From Nocardia carnea (lineage in GTDB: Bacteria > Actinomycetota > Actinomycetes > Mycobacteriales > Mycobacteriaceae), in assembly GCF_029868855.1 (NCBI RefSeq), contig NZ_JARWOV010000082.1, forward strand, positions 1 through 41,711: a DNA stretch of 41,711 bases, read 5' to 3'. The notes beneath the pieces were generated by a model. That model worked only from the letters and a program-made list of their open reading frames with translations. It ran no database searches and had not been told where the DNA came from. Numbering within the stretch: the first letter of the stretch is position 1; each line of letters starts with the position of its first letter. Shown here piece by piece: positions 8,179 to 15,008 of the stretch. The position numbers were made by a program, and so were the translations under genes.

Positions 8179-9635
8179 CAGACGGCCCTCGATTCGACCA
8201 TCACCGAGCCGGGATCGGACGCCTGCGTGCTCAAGATCTTGCGGACGCGGGTGCGGTGGTCGAGAACCACCGAGCGGGCGATTCCGTCCAGCAGGTCCCA
8301 GAGTTCGTCCGGCTCGGCGACCGGTAGCTCCCGGACATCGCGCCCGTGCAGCCGGACCCACAGCCTGCGCAGATAGGGCCGCCACGGAGTACGCAGTTCG
8401 GCCGCGATCACGGCGAGCGGATTCCCGTCGCCCGCGACGGGATGGATCGCCAGCCGTCGCGCCTGCAGAACGTAGGACTCCCGCTGCCAGCGGTTGTTGA
8501 TCAGGCGGTGGGCGGCGGTTTCCGGCAACCCGTCCGCGGTGGTTCGCGAGCCCCCCGACGTCGTGATCGGCGTCAGGCCCAGCGCCAATTCCACACCCGC
8601 CGCGGCGGTGACCCGCAAGGATTCGTCGAGTAGCGCCCAGGGCGCGCAACTCCGGGTGATCTCGGTGGTCACCAATTCGGGAATCGGTGACAGATCGGCG
8701 CGTTCGGTCGACACCTGGAGGATCGTGAAAATCCGCTCGTAGACGGTGCGGTCGAACGGCAGCCCCAGAGCCGCGGTGGACGCCGACGAACCCAGCGCGG
8801 GCCGGCGCGGCGCGGGGTTTCCGGTGAGACCGAGCAGGTTCGCGTCGTACTCACGCACGCCGGCGTGCTGTGCGGGAGCAGCGGCCGGCTCGGCAGTAGG
8901 GCTCGTCCGAGCGTTTTCGCGTACCGCGGCGACCACACCCGCCGACCGGCGATCACCCCTCTCCAGCCACAACTCGATACCCGTATGAATTCCGGTCCGC
9001 TTGTCGATCAACCGGCGCAACAGCAGCCGACCCGGTGCGGTATCCGCTTCCGATCGTGTGGCGACCGCGAGCTCCAGGAGTTGCCGTAGTTCTCCGCTGT
9101 ATTCGGGCGCGACCGGCGGCGGCGACGGCCGGCGCTCCCAGGCAGATTCCAGCAAACCTTCCAGTTCGGCCGCCCGCGCGGGGTCCGTCAGATGGTCCTT
9201 CAAAGCCTGGGTGGTCCGGCCCGCGGCGAACCCGTGGATCTCGCGCAGCACGGACTCGGCGCGTAACCGGTCGCGTTGCGGGTCAGGATGGCCGCGGGTG
9301 GCGGCGAGTTCGAAACAGCGCTGGAAGTACAGGTCCTGAGCGTTGCCCTCGATGATCCGCAGATCACGCCGTACCTGTTTGAGGAGCGTGAACCAGGCGG
9401 CGGCCGCGCGCAGCGTATCGGCGTGGGCGTGGATCCGGGCCGCCAGCAGGGTCGCACCATCGGCGGAGAGGACCGCGCCCGCGCAACTCGGGTACTGGAC
9501 CGGGCGGATGACGAGCGGGTCGAGGATCAGTTTCACGGTCCGGCGCAGCGGCCCGCCCTGGGGCCCGCTCAACGCTTGCACACCTTCCAGACCGCGCCAC
9601 ACCTCATCGAGCACCATGGCCCGCGGTCGTCGCAT
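8178..9635 (-). CDS. unrecognised protein, first gene of the CHAT/TPR operon (485 aa)
   Basis: No family recognised. 485 residues from ATG 9635; Met7 (9617) is an alternative. The sequence is mainly alpha-helical in appearance and Arg/Leu/Ala-rich, with HAHADTLRAAAAWFTLLKQVRRDLRIIEGNAQDLYFQRCFELAA near residues 69-112. A disordered linker is around 240-275 (ARTSPTAEPAAAPAQHAG). No transmembrane segment is seen. No ribosome site precedes the start, but a GATAAC -10-like hexamer lies eight bases upstream, so a leaderless transcript is possible. It overlaps the next gene by one base. It may be a regulatory or target component of the CHAT protease system. Confidence 0.8.
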   Translation of the reverse strand: MRRPRAMVLDEVWRGLEGVQALSGPQGGPLRRTVKLILDPLVIRPVQYPSCAGAVLSADGATLLAARIHAHADTLRAAAAWFTLLKQVRRDLRIIEGNAQDLYFQRCFELAATRGHPDPQRDRLRAESVLREIHGFAAGRTTQALKDHLTDPARAAELEGLLESAWERRPSPPPVAPEYSGELRQLLELAVATRSEADTAPGRLLLRRLIDKRTGIHTGIELWLERGDRRSAGVVAAVRENARTSPTAEPAAAPAQHAGVREYDANLLGLTGNPAPRRPALGSSASTAALGLPFDRTVYERIFTILQVSTERADLSPIPELVTTEITRSCAPWALLDESLRVTAAAGVELALGLTPITTSGGSRTTADGLPETAAHRLINNRWQRESYVLQARRLAIHPVAGDGNPLAVIAAELRTPWRPYLRRLWVRLHGRDVRELPVAEPDELWDLLDGIARSVVLDHRTRVRKILSTQASDPGSVMVESRAV

Positions 9636-9643
9636 GCGCCCAG

Positions 9644-9649
9644 GTTATC
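9644..9649 (-). promoter_or_regulatory. candidate -10 element for the CHAT/TPR operon (leaderless)
   Basis: GATAAC on the minus strand, separated by 8 bases from the ATG at 9635. With the usual -10 to start-site distance, transcription would begin at or next to the start codon, which would explain the missing ribosome site. No clear -35 hexamer is seen. Confidence 0.3.
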
Positions 9650-9762
9650 GGAGTTCGCAGCGGTTCGCGGTGGCAAAAGTTGGGATCGGTAGGTGAGCGC
9701 GGGTTCCTAACTTTTCTCTCAACGGCCGATCGAGCCGCGACACCGAGAGAACAGGATCCACC

Positions 9763-10305
9763 ATGAACACCACGCTCTTCCGTATCGGCGCCGCCGTCCT
9801 CGCCGCCTCCACCATCGCGCTGACCTCCGCCTGCGGTGACGATGCCGCGAGCAGCCCGGCCACCCCGGCTGCCGGAGCCCCGGCGACGGAGTCCGCTGCC
9901 CCGGCGGGTGAAGCCGGCGGGGAATCCAAGGCGCTGGTCGACGGGAAGGCCCTCACCGCCGAGTTCGACACCACCTGCGCGAAACAGGGCAACACGCTGG
10001 CGTTGGCGCTCACCGACACCGCCAACGAGCAGTACGGCCAGTTGAGCGTCAGCGCCAGCATCCTCGACGACACCACGGTGCAGGCGGTGGCGATCGCGGG
10101 CAGCCAGGGCGGATCGAACGGGATGCCGTACGCCGTCGGCTACGGCAACGGCCAGCCCGGTGGTTCCGCGCAGGTCAGCAAGGATGGCGACACCTACACC
10201 GTTACCGGTGAAGGGATCGGCGCGCCCGATATGGCCAACCCGATGGCCGGTCCGGCGACCGCGAAGTTCGAGATCACCTTCGCCTGCTCCGACATCGTCG
10301 GCTGA
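9763..10305 (+). CDS. LpqH-like 19-kDa-antigen family lipoprotein
   Basis: 180 residues. A lipoprotein signal peptide (MNTTLFRIGAAVLAASTIALTSAC) ends in the lipobox LTSAC with Cys24 as the lipidated residue. A low-complexity Ala/Pro/Ser linker (about 28-53) follows, then a folded domain with VDGKALTAEFDTTCAKQGNTLALAL, a second Cys (FACSDIVG) near the end and VTGEGIGAPDMANPMAGPATAKFEITFAC. This matches mycobacterial 19-kDa lipoprotein antigens, which are surface lipoproteins of unclear physiological role and TLR2 agonists in pathogens. The two Cys in the domain probably form a disulfide. AGGA lies upstream of ATG 9763. The region before it is shared with the divergent operon at 9635. Confidence 0.88.
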   Translation: MNTTLFRIGAAVLAASTIALTSACGDDAASSPATPAAGAPATESAAPAGEAGGESKALVDGKALTAEFDTTCAKQGNTLALALTDTANEQYGQLSVSASILDDTTVQAVAIAGSQGGSNGMPYAVGYGNGQPGGSAQVSKDGDTYTVTGEGIGAPDMANPMAGPATAKFEITFACSDIVG

Positions 10306-10310
10306 CCGGT

Positions 10311-10354
10311 CCGGGCACCCGGCTCCTCGTCGCCCCCGCACCCAGGGTGCCGGG
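10311..10354 (+). terminator. terminator-like hairpin after the lipoprotein gene
   Basis: CCGGGCACCC (10311-10320) pairs with GGGTGCCGGG (10345-10354) with one mismatch, six bases after the stop codon of the lipoprotein gene. Confidence 0.35.
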
Positions 10355-10403
10355 CGCGACGGGGTGGCCCGGTATCCGGACCACGATCCACACAGGAGTA
10401 GCC

Positions 10404-11207
10404 ATGATCCGCACCGTCCGCACCCTGACCCTGGTCTTCGCCGCCCTCGCCGTCGGTTTCTACCTCTGGCACGGAATCACCTACGAAACCAGCAGTGTCT
10501 ACGAGCCGGGCTATCTCGCTTGGCTGAACGGCTTCATGGCACTGCCCATCATCGCTTTCACCGCCGTCGTGATGGTCTTCGCGTTCACTGCGTCAGGGAT
10601 GGTGACCGCGCTGACGGGCCACAACACCGGCGAGTTCCGCGACGCCCCGCTGGGACTGGGCACGGTGCGGGCATTCGCGCACACCGGTGTCACACTCAAC
10701 GACCAGCCGCAGATCCGGATCGAGTTCAGCGTCGAAGGCGCGGACGGCAAGGTCTTCGACGCGACGGCGAAAGCGATCGTCCCCCTGACGGAACTGGCGC
10801 TTCTCGCACCCGGTGTGGTGCTGCCGGTGCGCTACCGCCCGGACCGTCCCGGTTTCGTGCAACTGGACCTGTCCGGTGACACCGCGGCCGCGCAACGTGT
10901 TATGAACGAATCGCTGATCCGCAAGGGTTTCACCACACCGGAGAAGGTCGATATCGCCGCCCGCGGCATCGCCGCGCAAGCGGTCGTGCAGTCGCTCACT
11001 GTTCCCGGCGAGATCCGCGACGGGTATTCCAAGGTCCAGGTGGGCCTGGCAGTCACCCGCCCCGACGGCAGTATCTTCACTACCGTCTCCGAGAAGTTCC
11101 TGCCACCAGCCGCGATCGGGAACGTGCAGGTCGGTCGCATAGTCACCGCCCACTATCTGCCCGCGAACGAGCGGGAGGTCGTGCTGGCCATTCCACTCAA
11201 CGCCTGA
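10404..11207 (+). CDS. two-helix membrane protein with a large soluble domain
   Basis: 267 residues from ATG 10404, which has AGGAG nine bases upstream; the in-frame ATG at 10347 lacks such a site. Hydrophobic segments are at about 5-23 (VRTLTLVFAALAVGFYLWHG) and 42-66 (GFMALPIIAFTAVVMVFAFTASGMV). The remaining ~200 residues appear mostly beta-strand and contain two related blocks: DQPQIRIEFSVEGADGKVFDATAKAIVPLTELALLAPGVVLPVRYRP and YSKVQVGLAVTRPDGSIFTTVSEKFLPPAAIGNVQVGRIVTAHYLP. An internal duplication of a small beta domain is therefore likely. No family is recognised with confidence. It may be co-expressed with the upstream lipoprotein, although a hairpin lies between them. Confidence 0.75.
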   Translation: MIRTVRTLTLVFAALAVGFYLWHGITYETSSVYEPGYLAWLNGFMALPIIAFTAVVMVFAFTASGMVTALTGHNTGEFRDAPLGLGTVRAFAHTGVTLNDQPQIRIEFSVEGADGKVFDATAKAIVPLTELALLAPGVVLPVRYRPDRPGFVQLDLSGDTAAAQRVMNESLIRKGFTTPEKVDIAARGIAAQAVVQSLTVPGEIRDGYSKVQVGLAVTRPDGSIFTTVSEKFLPPAAIGNVQVGRIVTAHYLPANEREVVLAIPLNA

Positions 11208-11401
11208 ATCGTCCCGAATCCCCGCTGCGTCCCATTCCCAGCCGTGGTCGGCACCGCCGGCCACGGCAACGCAACTGCTGTCGTCCCGGCTTCGACGCCG
11301 AGCACCTCATACCGCAACTCCGACGTGACAGCTGATACCTTCGACCTGCATGTTCGCGGTCGATCCCGGTGAATGGCCGCTGTACCCACGAGGAGCTGAC
11401 C

Positions 11402-12001
11402 GTGACGGCATCACATCCCGACAAGCACCCCCGGGTCACCGTCGAAGAATTCCTGAACGCCGAACCGGATTCTCTCGGCGATATCGAGATCGTGGACGGC
11501 CTCGTCGTGCGATCGATGGCGCAGAGCGAAGCGCACAGTCGCGTGGTGCGGCGCTTGGCCGCTGCCCTGGAAGACGCTCGCGACCCCGCGGGCCCCTGTC
11601 TGAGGGTCGGTTCCGATGTCGCTGTCCGCTTCGCCGACACCGACGACCGGCGAGACGACCACCGGCTCAACGTCCGCTATCCGGATATCTTCGTCCGCGA
11701 CTGTGAACCGTACGATGTGAACACCGTCAGAGAACATATCGCGCTGGTTGTCGAAGTCGTCTCGAAAAGCACCGTCGATGCGGATACCTCCGAGAAGCAC
11801 AAACTGTATGCGCAGGCCGGTATTCCGGGATACCTGATCGTTCATTTCGACAAAAGCTGGGAAGCCATCGATCGCATCGAGGAATACCGCCTCGACTGGT
11901 CCGGGCTGCGATACATGCCCCACAAGGTCCACCGCACCGCCCTGGTCCTCGACGGACCGGTAACCCTGGCGATCACCTTCGACACTCTCCACCGCCCCTG
12001 A
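11402..12001 (+). CDS. Uma2-family (DUF820) PD-(D/E)xK endonuclease-like protein
   Basis: 199 residues from GTG 11402, six bases after AGGAG; an in-frame ATG at 11369 would include the ribosome site in the coding region. The family core is visible: RVTVEEFLNAEPDSLGDIEIVDGLVVR, YPDIFVRD (metal-binding Asp), and LVVEVVSKSTVDADTSEKHKLYAQAGIPGYLIVH with the Glu and Lys of the PD-(D/E)xK nuclease fold. Uma2 proteins are abundant in cyanobacteria and actinobacteria and are predicted restriction-like nucleases; their biological role is largely unknown. The gene is monocistronic and borders the scarred accessory region. Confidence 0.85.
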   Translation: MTASHPDKHPRVTVEEFLNAEPDSLGDIEIVDGLVVRSMAQSEAHSRVVRRLAAALEDARDPAGPCLRVGSDVAVRFADTDDRRDDHRLNVRYPDIFVRDCEPYDVNTVREHIALVVEVVSKSTVDADTSEKHKLYAQAGIPGYLIVHFDKSWEAIDRIEEYRLDWSGLRYMPHKVHRTALVLDGPVTLAITFDTLHRP

Positions 12002-12052
12002 CCTGGAGTCCTGATCACCGTTTCCGCAGGTCGATCTTCGGAGGGCGGCCAC

Positions 12053-12143
12053 GTGAAGCTCCGGCCGATCTACGATGAACGTTTCGCCTTCGTCCAAGCC
12101 CATCCCGAGTTCCGGTAAGCGCTACAAGAGGATTGCCGCCGGT
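12053..12143 (+). pseudogene. fragment of the type VII-associated zinc-ribbon membrane protein gene
   Basis: Translates as VKLRPIYDERFAFVQAHPEFR, then a stop. It matches VKFRPIYDERFAFVQAHPKFR at the C-terminus of the gene at 16254-16976, with about four of five bases identical over about 85 positions. A CAA codon of the intact gene is TAA here, and the similarity continues a few codons beyond it. The 5' part of the gene is absent. It is one half of a pair of scars; the other is at 13731. Confidence 0.7.
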
Positions 12144-12798
12144 AAACCGTTGTCGACGCCTCTTGAAAGACGTTCCGGCCCTGCGTGTTCATTCCATCGC
12201 CAGAGAATCTCCGCAACTAACCGTTAGATTCCGGTCCGGACCAGGTGGGGAGCCAGCCGGTCGCTGCGGAGGAGGGTCGGCGGTATCACCGCCGGTGCGA
12301 GCGCCCCCGGGCGGCGCGTGGCCGGACCGCGCCTTTCCCCTTCTCGCAGCCGTTACGGACAGTGCATTGCCACGCAGCTTCGAACTCGCATTGTTCACGG
12401 CATACACGGGAAAGTTCCCGGACGAGCAACGCGAAATCATGGGCGATCACGACTTGCTGAGAAATGAGCTGACCGGCTGGATCGCGACGCGAAACGGAGT
12501 TGCGCATCATTGCCTGTCCCAGCAAGTCGCCAAGAATCACCCGGTGTGGCGGTCCGATGCCGATGGATCCGACGGCCTCACCGTTCAGGCCGGAGGTGCA
12601 CGCGCGTGCACAGCTCTGATGATCCAGCTTGTCGACCAGACGATACGGGCTGTCGCGGCGGTTTCGAGGTATAACCTCGGCCGTACGGAGCTCCTCCCTG
12701 ATGCGTGGTTCTCGGCGTCACCGCCTCGTGAGCTGCGAGGCATTACCGATCCGGGTTCACTCTGGGGCGGCAAGCCGTTGGCGCGACCTGTTCTCTGA
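12133..12798 (+). CDS. hypothetical protein with HEPN-like RNxxxH motif
   Basis: An open frame of 221 residues, with uncertain reality and start. The first ~75 residues are low in complexity and partly overlap a scar fragment, so the true start may be further in, for example TTG 12367 (LPRSFELALFTAYTG). The later part looks protein-like: ELTGWIATRNGVAHHCLSQQVAKNH holds Arg120-Asn and His125/His126, a pattern like the catalytic R-x4-6-H motif of HEPN RNases. A helical ARACTALMIQLVDQTIRAVAAVSRYN follows. HEPN proteins are common toxin and abortive-infection RNases, and the neighbouring gene pair is higBA. This is inference from one motif. Confidence 0.4.
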   Translation: MPPVNRCRRLLKDVPALRVHSIARESPQLTVRFRSGPGGEPAGRCGGGSAVSPPVRAPPGGAWPDRAFPLLAAVTDSALPRSFELALFTAYTGKFPDEQREIMGDHDLLRNELTGWIATRNGVAHHCLSQQVAKNHPVWRSDADGSDGLTVQAGGARACTALMIQLVDQTIRAVAAVSRYNLGRTELLPDAWFSASPPRELRGITDPGSLWGGKPLARPVL

Positions 12799-12882
12799 CG
12801 CCGTCACCATCCCCTCGGCCTCGCCTGCCGGACGAAAAGCTCCACCTCCAGAGATAACCCCGCCGACACACCGATGCGGTTG

Positions 12883-12906
12883 CCTATAGGATTGTTCCTA
12901 TATAGG
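12883..12906. promoter_or_regulatory. HigA operator-like inverted repeat
   Basis: TATAGG (12885-12890), six bases, then CCTATA (12897-12902), directly before the higB start. From memory, the M. tuberculosis HigA operator is ATATAGG-N6-CCTATAT, which this matches in 13 of 14 positions. The direct repeat TATAGGATTG (12885-12894 and 12901-12910) gives two overlapping palindromic cores (CCTATAGG, CCTATATAGG). Confidence 0.6.
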
Positions 12907-12915
12907 ATTGATACT

Positions 12916-13287
12916 ATGTCGCTCTATGCGGTCGAGATCGAGCCGGAAGTCGCCGATTGGCTCCGTTCCCTATCGGACCGGGATTTCGGTCGTGTCGATA
13001 CATACGTCGGCATGCTTGCGGAGCAAGCGGATACACTCGGAGAGCCCTGGTCACGAAATCTCGGCGAAAAATAACGAGAACTGCGTTTCCACCTGCACCC
13101 GCTGGAAATGCGTGTGACATATTGGCTTGCGCCGGGCAGACGAGTGATCTTGCTGACGGTGTTTCGTAAAACCAAAATGCGAGAGACAGCCGAGGTCGAC
13201 AGGGCGAAGCTGCTCCGCAAAGTATGCGAGGCGGAACATTCCCACGCCCGATCCAGTTTCAATAGAGAGGTGAACGGCGATGGCTGA
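12916..13287 (+). pseudogene. higB: HigB-type (RelE/Gp49 superfamily) toxin with an internal stop
   Basis: ATG 12916 opens MSLYAVEIEPEVADWLRSLSDRDFGRVDTYVGMLAEQADTLGEPWSRNLGEK and then meets TAA at 13072-13074. The same frame continues as RELRFHLHPLEMRVTYWLAPGRRVILLTVFRKTKMRETAEVDRAKLL and ends at TGA 13285-13287, overlapping higA by 8 bases. The complete 123-codon frame is the normal size for this mRNA-interferase family, and family members usually read KLRELR at this spot, so a TTA-to-TAA change would explain the break. The C-terminal half holds the conserved FRKT core, so the short product would lack ribosome-dependent RNase activity. It could also be a sequencing error. Confidence 0.75.
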
Positions 13288-13591
13288 ACACGAGTCCATG
13301 GATGATCTGCGGCGGGAGCGCTTCGCTCGCCGGGATTTCAACGCTGCGGAATACGAGGCGGGTCGAGAAGAAGCACGGCTCGCCATCGAGTTCGCAAACG
13401 CGATACGTGAGCGACGCCTGGAACTCGGGTTGACCCAGAATGATGTCGCCGAGCGTGCTGGACTGCATCAGCCGGACGTCTCGCGCCTGGAATCCGGTGG
13501 CGGTACCCCGACCATCGGCATGCTCGAGCGTTTGGCGTACGCCCTGGAGTTGCGCTTCGTCGCACGGTTCGAAAAACCGGACGCGGCCTGA
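13280..13591 (+). CDS. higA: HigA-type XRE antitoxin
   Basis: 103 residues. The N-terminal part (MAEHESMDDLRRERFARRDFNAAEYEAGREEARLAIEFANAIRERR) is helical and charged. The helix-turn-helix follows at about 45-90: RRLELGLTQNDVAERAGLHQPDVSRLESGGGTPTIGMLERLAYALE. The gene begins inside the last codons of the toxin frame, the usual toxin-first higBA order. It should neutralise HigB and repress the operon by binding the TATAGG sites upstream. The antitoxin frame is intact although the toxin frame is broken, a common pattern in decaying loci. Confidence 0.85.
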   Translation: MAEHESMDDLRRERFARRDFNAAEYEAGREEARLAIEFANAIRERRLELGLTQNDVAERAGLHQPDVSRLESGGGTPTIGMLERLAYALELRFVARFEKPDAA

Positions 13592-13730
13592 GACTGGATG
13601 CCGCACAGGCACCTCACCGCCGCGGCAGGACTTCGGCTCGCGCGGCGCTGATGACCGTATCGATGCGCAGGCTTTCGCAGCCCACACCGCCAATTTCCAG
13701 GTGACTTTCCGGTCGTGAGAGGCAGGTTGG
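13592..13730. other. spacer between higA and the espG remnant
   Basis: No credible gene, repeat or RNA is seen here. The short open frames on both strands have no codon-usage or motif support. Confidence 0.5.
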
Positions 13731-13880
13731 GACCCGGTGGGCGGGCTTCCATGCGGCCGCGTCGTTGGCTCAGGATTTCCTTCCGGGGCCCCCGGGGTGA
13801 GGGGTGAAATCGTCGGTGTGGTGGTGGAGCAAGTAGCGGCCGTCGTCCGGGCACATCGAGCCAAGGGCGATCGGCGTGCG
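13731..13880 (-). pseudogene. remnant of an espG 3' end
   Basis: On the minus strand the segment encodes CPDDGRYLLHHHTDDFT, matching YPDDGRYLLHNHNTDDFT near the C-terminus of the EspG protein at 16995-17762. The nucleotide match covers about 140 bases (compare 17013-17155) and contains small indels that shift the frame. No upstream part of espG remains. Together with the fragment at 12053 it reproduces the junction of the two type VII operons, now split by about 1.6 kb. Confidence 0.7.
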
Positions 13881-13887
13881 CGCCCGG

Positions 13888-14352
13888 TCACCAGTCGTGA
13901 TCGCGGGTGAGCTCCACCTTGGCCTGCGCCAGCAAGTCCTCCTGCAACGGCCGGCAATGAGCCCACCAATCTGGATAGGTCGCGGGGTCACGGACGACGT
14001 CGTGCAAGCCGCGGGCATGCGCGACCATCCGGTCCCGTAGCGCATCCGAGCAGATGATCTCCACCTGCTTCTCCGCCAGCCAGACGCTCTCGATCAGCCG
14101 TTTCACATCGTCCGGTGTGCCACCGCGCTCCCGGACATCCAACTCCCCCTGCAGCCGCTGCGCCGCCTCGAAGTAGGCGAGGATCGCGGATTTCAACTCG
14201 TCCCGATGGGCGAGGCGACTCTCGGCGAGGAACTGGGACTTCGTCTGTCGTGCCGAATTCCGTTGTACCAGCAGCGTTGCCGACGCACCGAGTCCGGCAC
14301 CCAGCAACGGCATGAGACCGGTGACCACTGTCGAAACCACTCCTGACGACAT
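13888..14352 (-). CDS. small membrane-anchored hypothetical protein
   Basis: 154 residues from ATG 14352. One N-terminal hydrophobic segment (about 4-28, GVVSTVVTGLMPLLGAGLGASATLLV) is followed by a charged, helical, probably coiled-coil domain (QRNSARQTKSQFLAESRLAHRDELKSAILAYFEAAQRLQGELD), then IESVWLAEKQVEIICSDALRDRMVAHARGLHDVVRD and a Trp-rich end (YPDWWAHCRPLQEDLLAQAKVELTRDHDW). It is likely a single-pass membrane protein with a cytoplasmic helical domain. Similar small proteins of unknown role occur in Nocardia and Streptomyces. It lies between the espG scar and the type VII locus. Confidence 0.65.
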   Translation of the reverse strand: MSSGVVSTVVTGLMPLLGAGLGASATLLVQRNSARQTKSQFLAESRLAHRDELKSAILAYFEAAQRLQGELDVRERGGTPDDVKRLIESVWLAEKQVEIICSDALRDRMVAHARGLHDVVRDPATYPDWWAHCRPLQEDLLAQAKVELTRDHDW

Positions 14353-14684
14353 GGGGTTCGATCCTGCCCGATCAGCGCCTCGTCAACTACTCGGGAAGCC
14401 GGGATGCACGCGGAGCATCAGATTCTCCCGGCCGGTGATGGTGTCGAAGCGAACGAAGTCGCGGAGGCCCCGTGGCGGCACAGGCGGCCAACTCGAGCGA
14501 AATAGTTTCGTCGCCGGTCGAATTCGTCGGCATGTAACGCGAAGCCGGGCCCGGACCCACCGGATCGCAAGCGCCGAACCACAGTCCACCGACAGTGGTA
14601 CAGTCTCACCGTTCCGACTCGGGAGGGTGACGTGACAGAGATACGGGCGTCACGTCCGTCGAATTACGCACGGCAGGTTTGGGG
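14353..14684. other. intergenic region upstream of the type VII plus-strand operon
   Basis: 332 bases without a convincing gene. It holds a likely promoter for the operon (TACAGT at 14599-14604 resembles an extended -10), a perfect inverted repeat at 14629-14656, and a GGGAGGG site (14621-14627) followed by GTG 14632. That GTG opens a 36-codon frame which overlaps the next gene out of frame. Confidence 0.5.
14629..14656. promoter_or_regulatory. 28-bp perfect inverted repeat upstream of the type VII operon
   Basis: GACGTGAC (14629-14636), a 12-base spacer, GTCACGTC (14649-14656). It is positioned between the putative promoter and the first gene, so it is a candidate operator. Confidence 0.4.
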
Positions 14685-15008
14685 ATGGGATACGAATTCA
14701 AGGTCACGCCAGGTGATTTGGGCACTGCAGCAGACAAGCTGAAAGCGCTTTCCGACACCGGCATGAAGGCTGTGGAGTACACGAAGAATAATTTCGACCT
14801 CGAGGGGAATGCCGGCCTTGCGCTGAAACCTCTGATGGATCAGGTGATCGAAATGTGCGGCAAGTTATCGAACAACTATTCGCAGATGAGTTCGATCACG
14901 TCCACCAGCGCCACAGAGTTGTCCAAAGCGGCAAAAATGTATCAAACAACGGACCTCGGGGTCGCGGAGTCGCTTGATAAGACATACTCCTCGGAGGGCG
15001 AAAAATGA
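14685..15008 (+). CDS. EspC-like / WXG100-sized type VII secretion substrate
   Basis: 107 residues from ATG 14685; TTG 14679 is an in-frame alternative. Small, helical and acidic: YEFKVTPGDLGTAADKLKALSDTGMKAVEYTKNNFDLEGNAGLALKPLMDQVIEMCGKLSNNYSQMSSITSTSATELSKAAKMYQTTD. The size, two-helix pattern and neutral turn (NAGLA instead of WxG) fit EspC-type proteins of ESX systems, which are secreted as dimers with a partner. A C-terminal YxxxD/E-like secretion signal may be YQTTD. It is the first gene of a four-gene operon and overlaps the next gene by four bases. Confidence 0.7.
   Translation: MGYEFKVTPGDLGTAADKLKALSDTGMKAVEYTKNNFDLEGNAGLALKPLMDQVIEMCGKLSNNYSQMSSITSTSATELSKAAKMYQTTDLGVAESLDKTYSSEGEK

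Noticed and set aside
12053..12118. short GTG-initiated gene (21 codons)
   Set aside because: It is a fragment of the 16254-16976 gene with a nonsense change, not an independent small protein.
14312..14635. 107-codon plus-strand frame before the type VII operon
   Set aside because: Basic low-complexity product with no family features; antisense to the start of the 13888-14352 gene.
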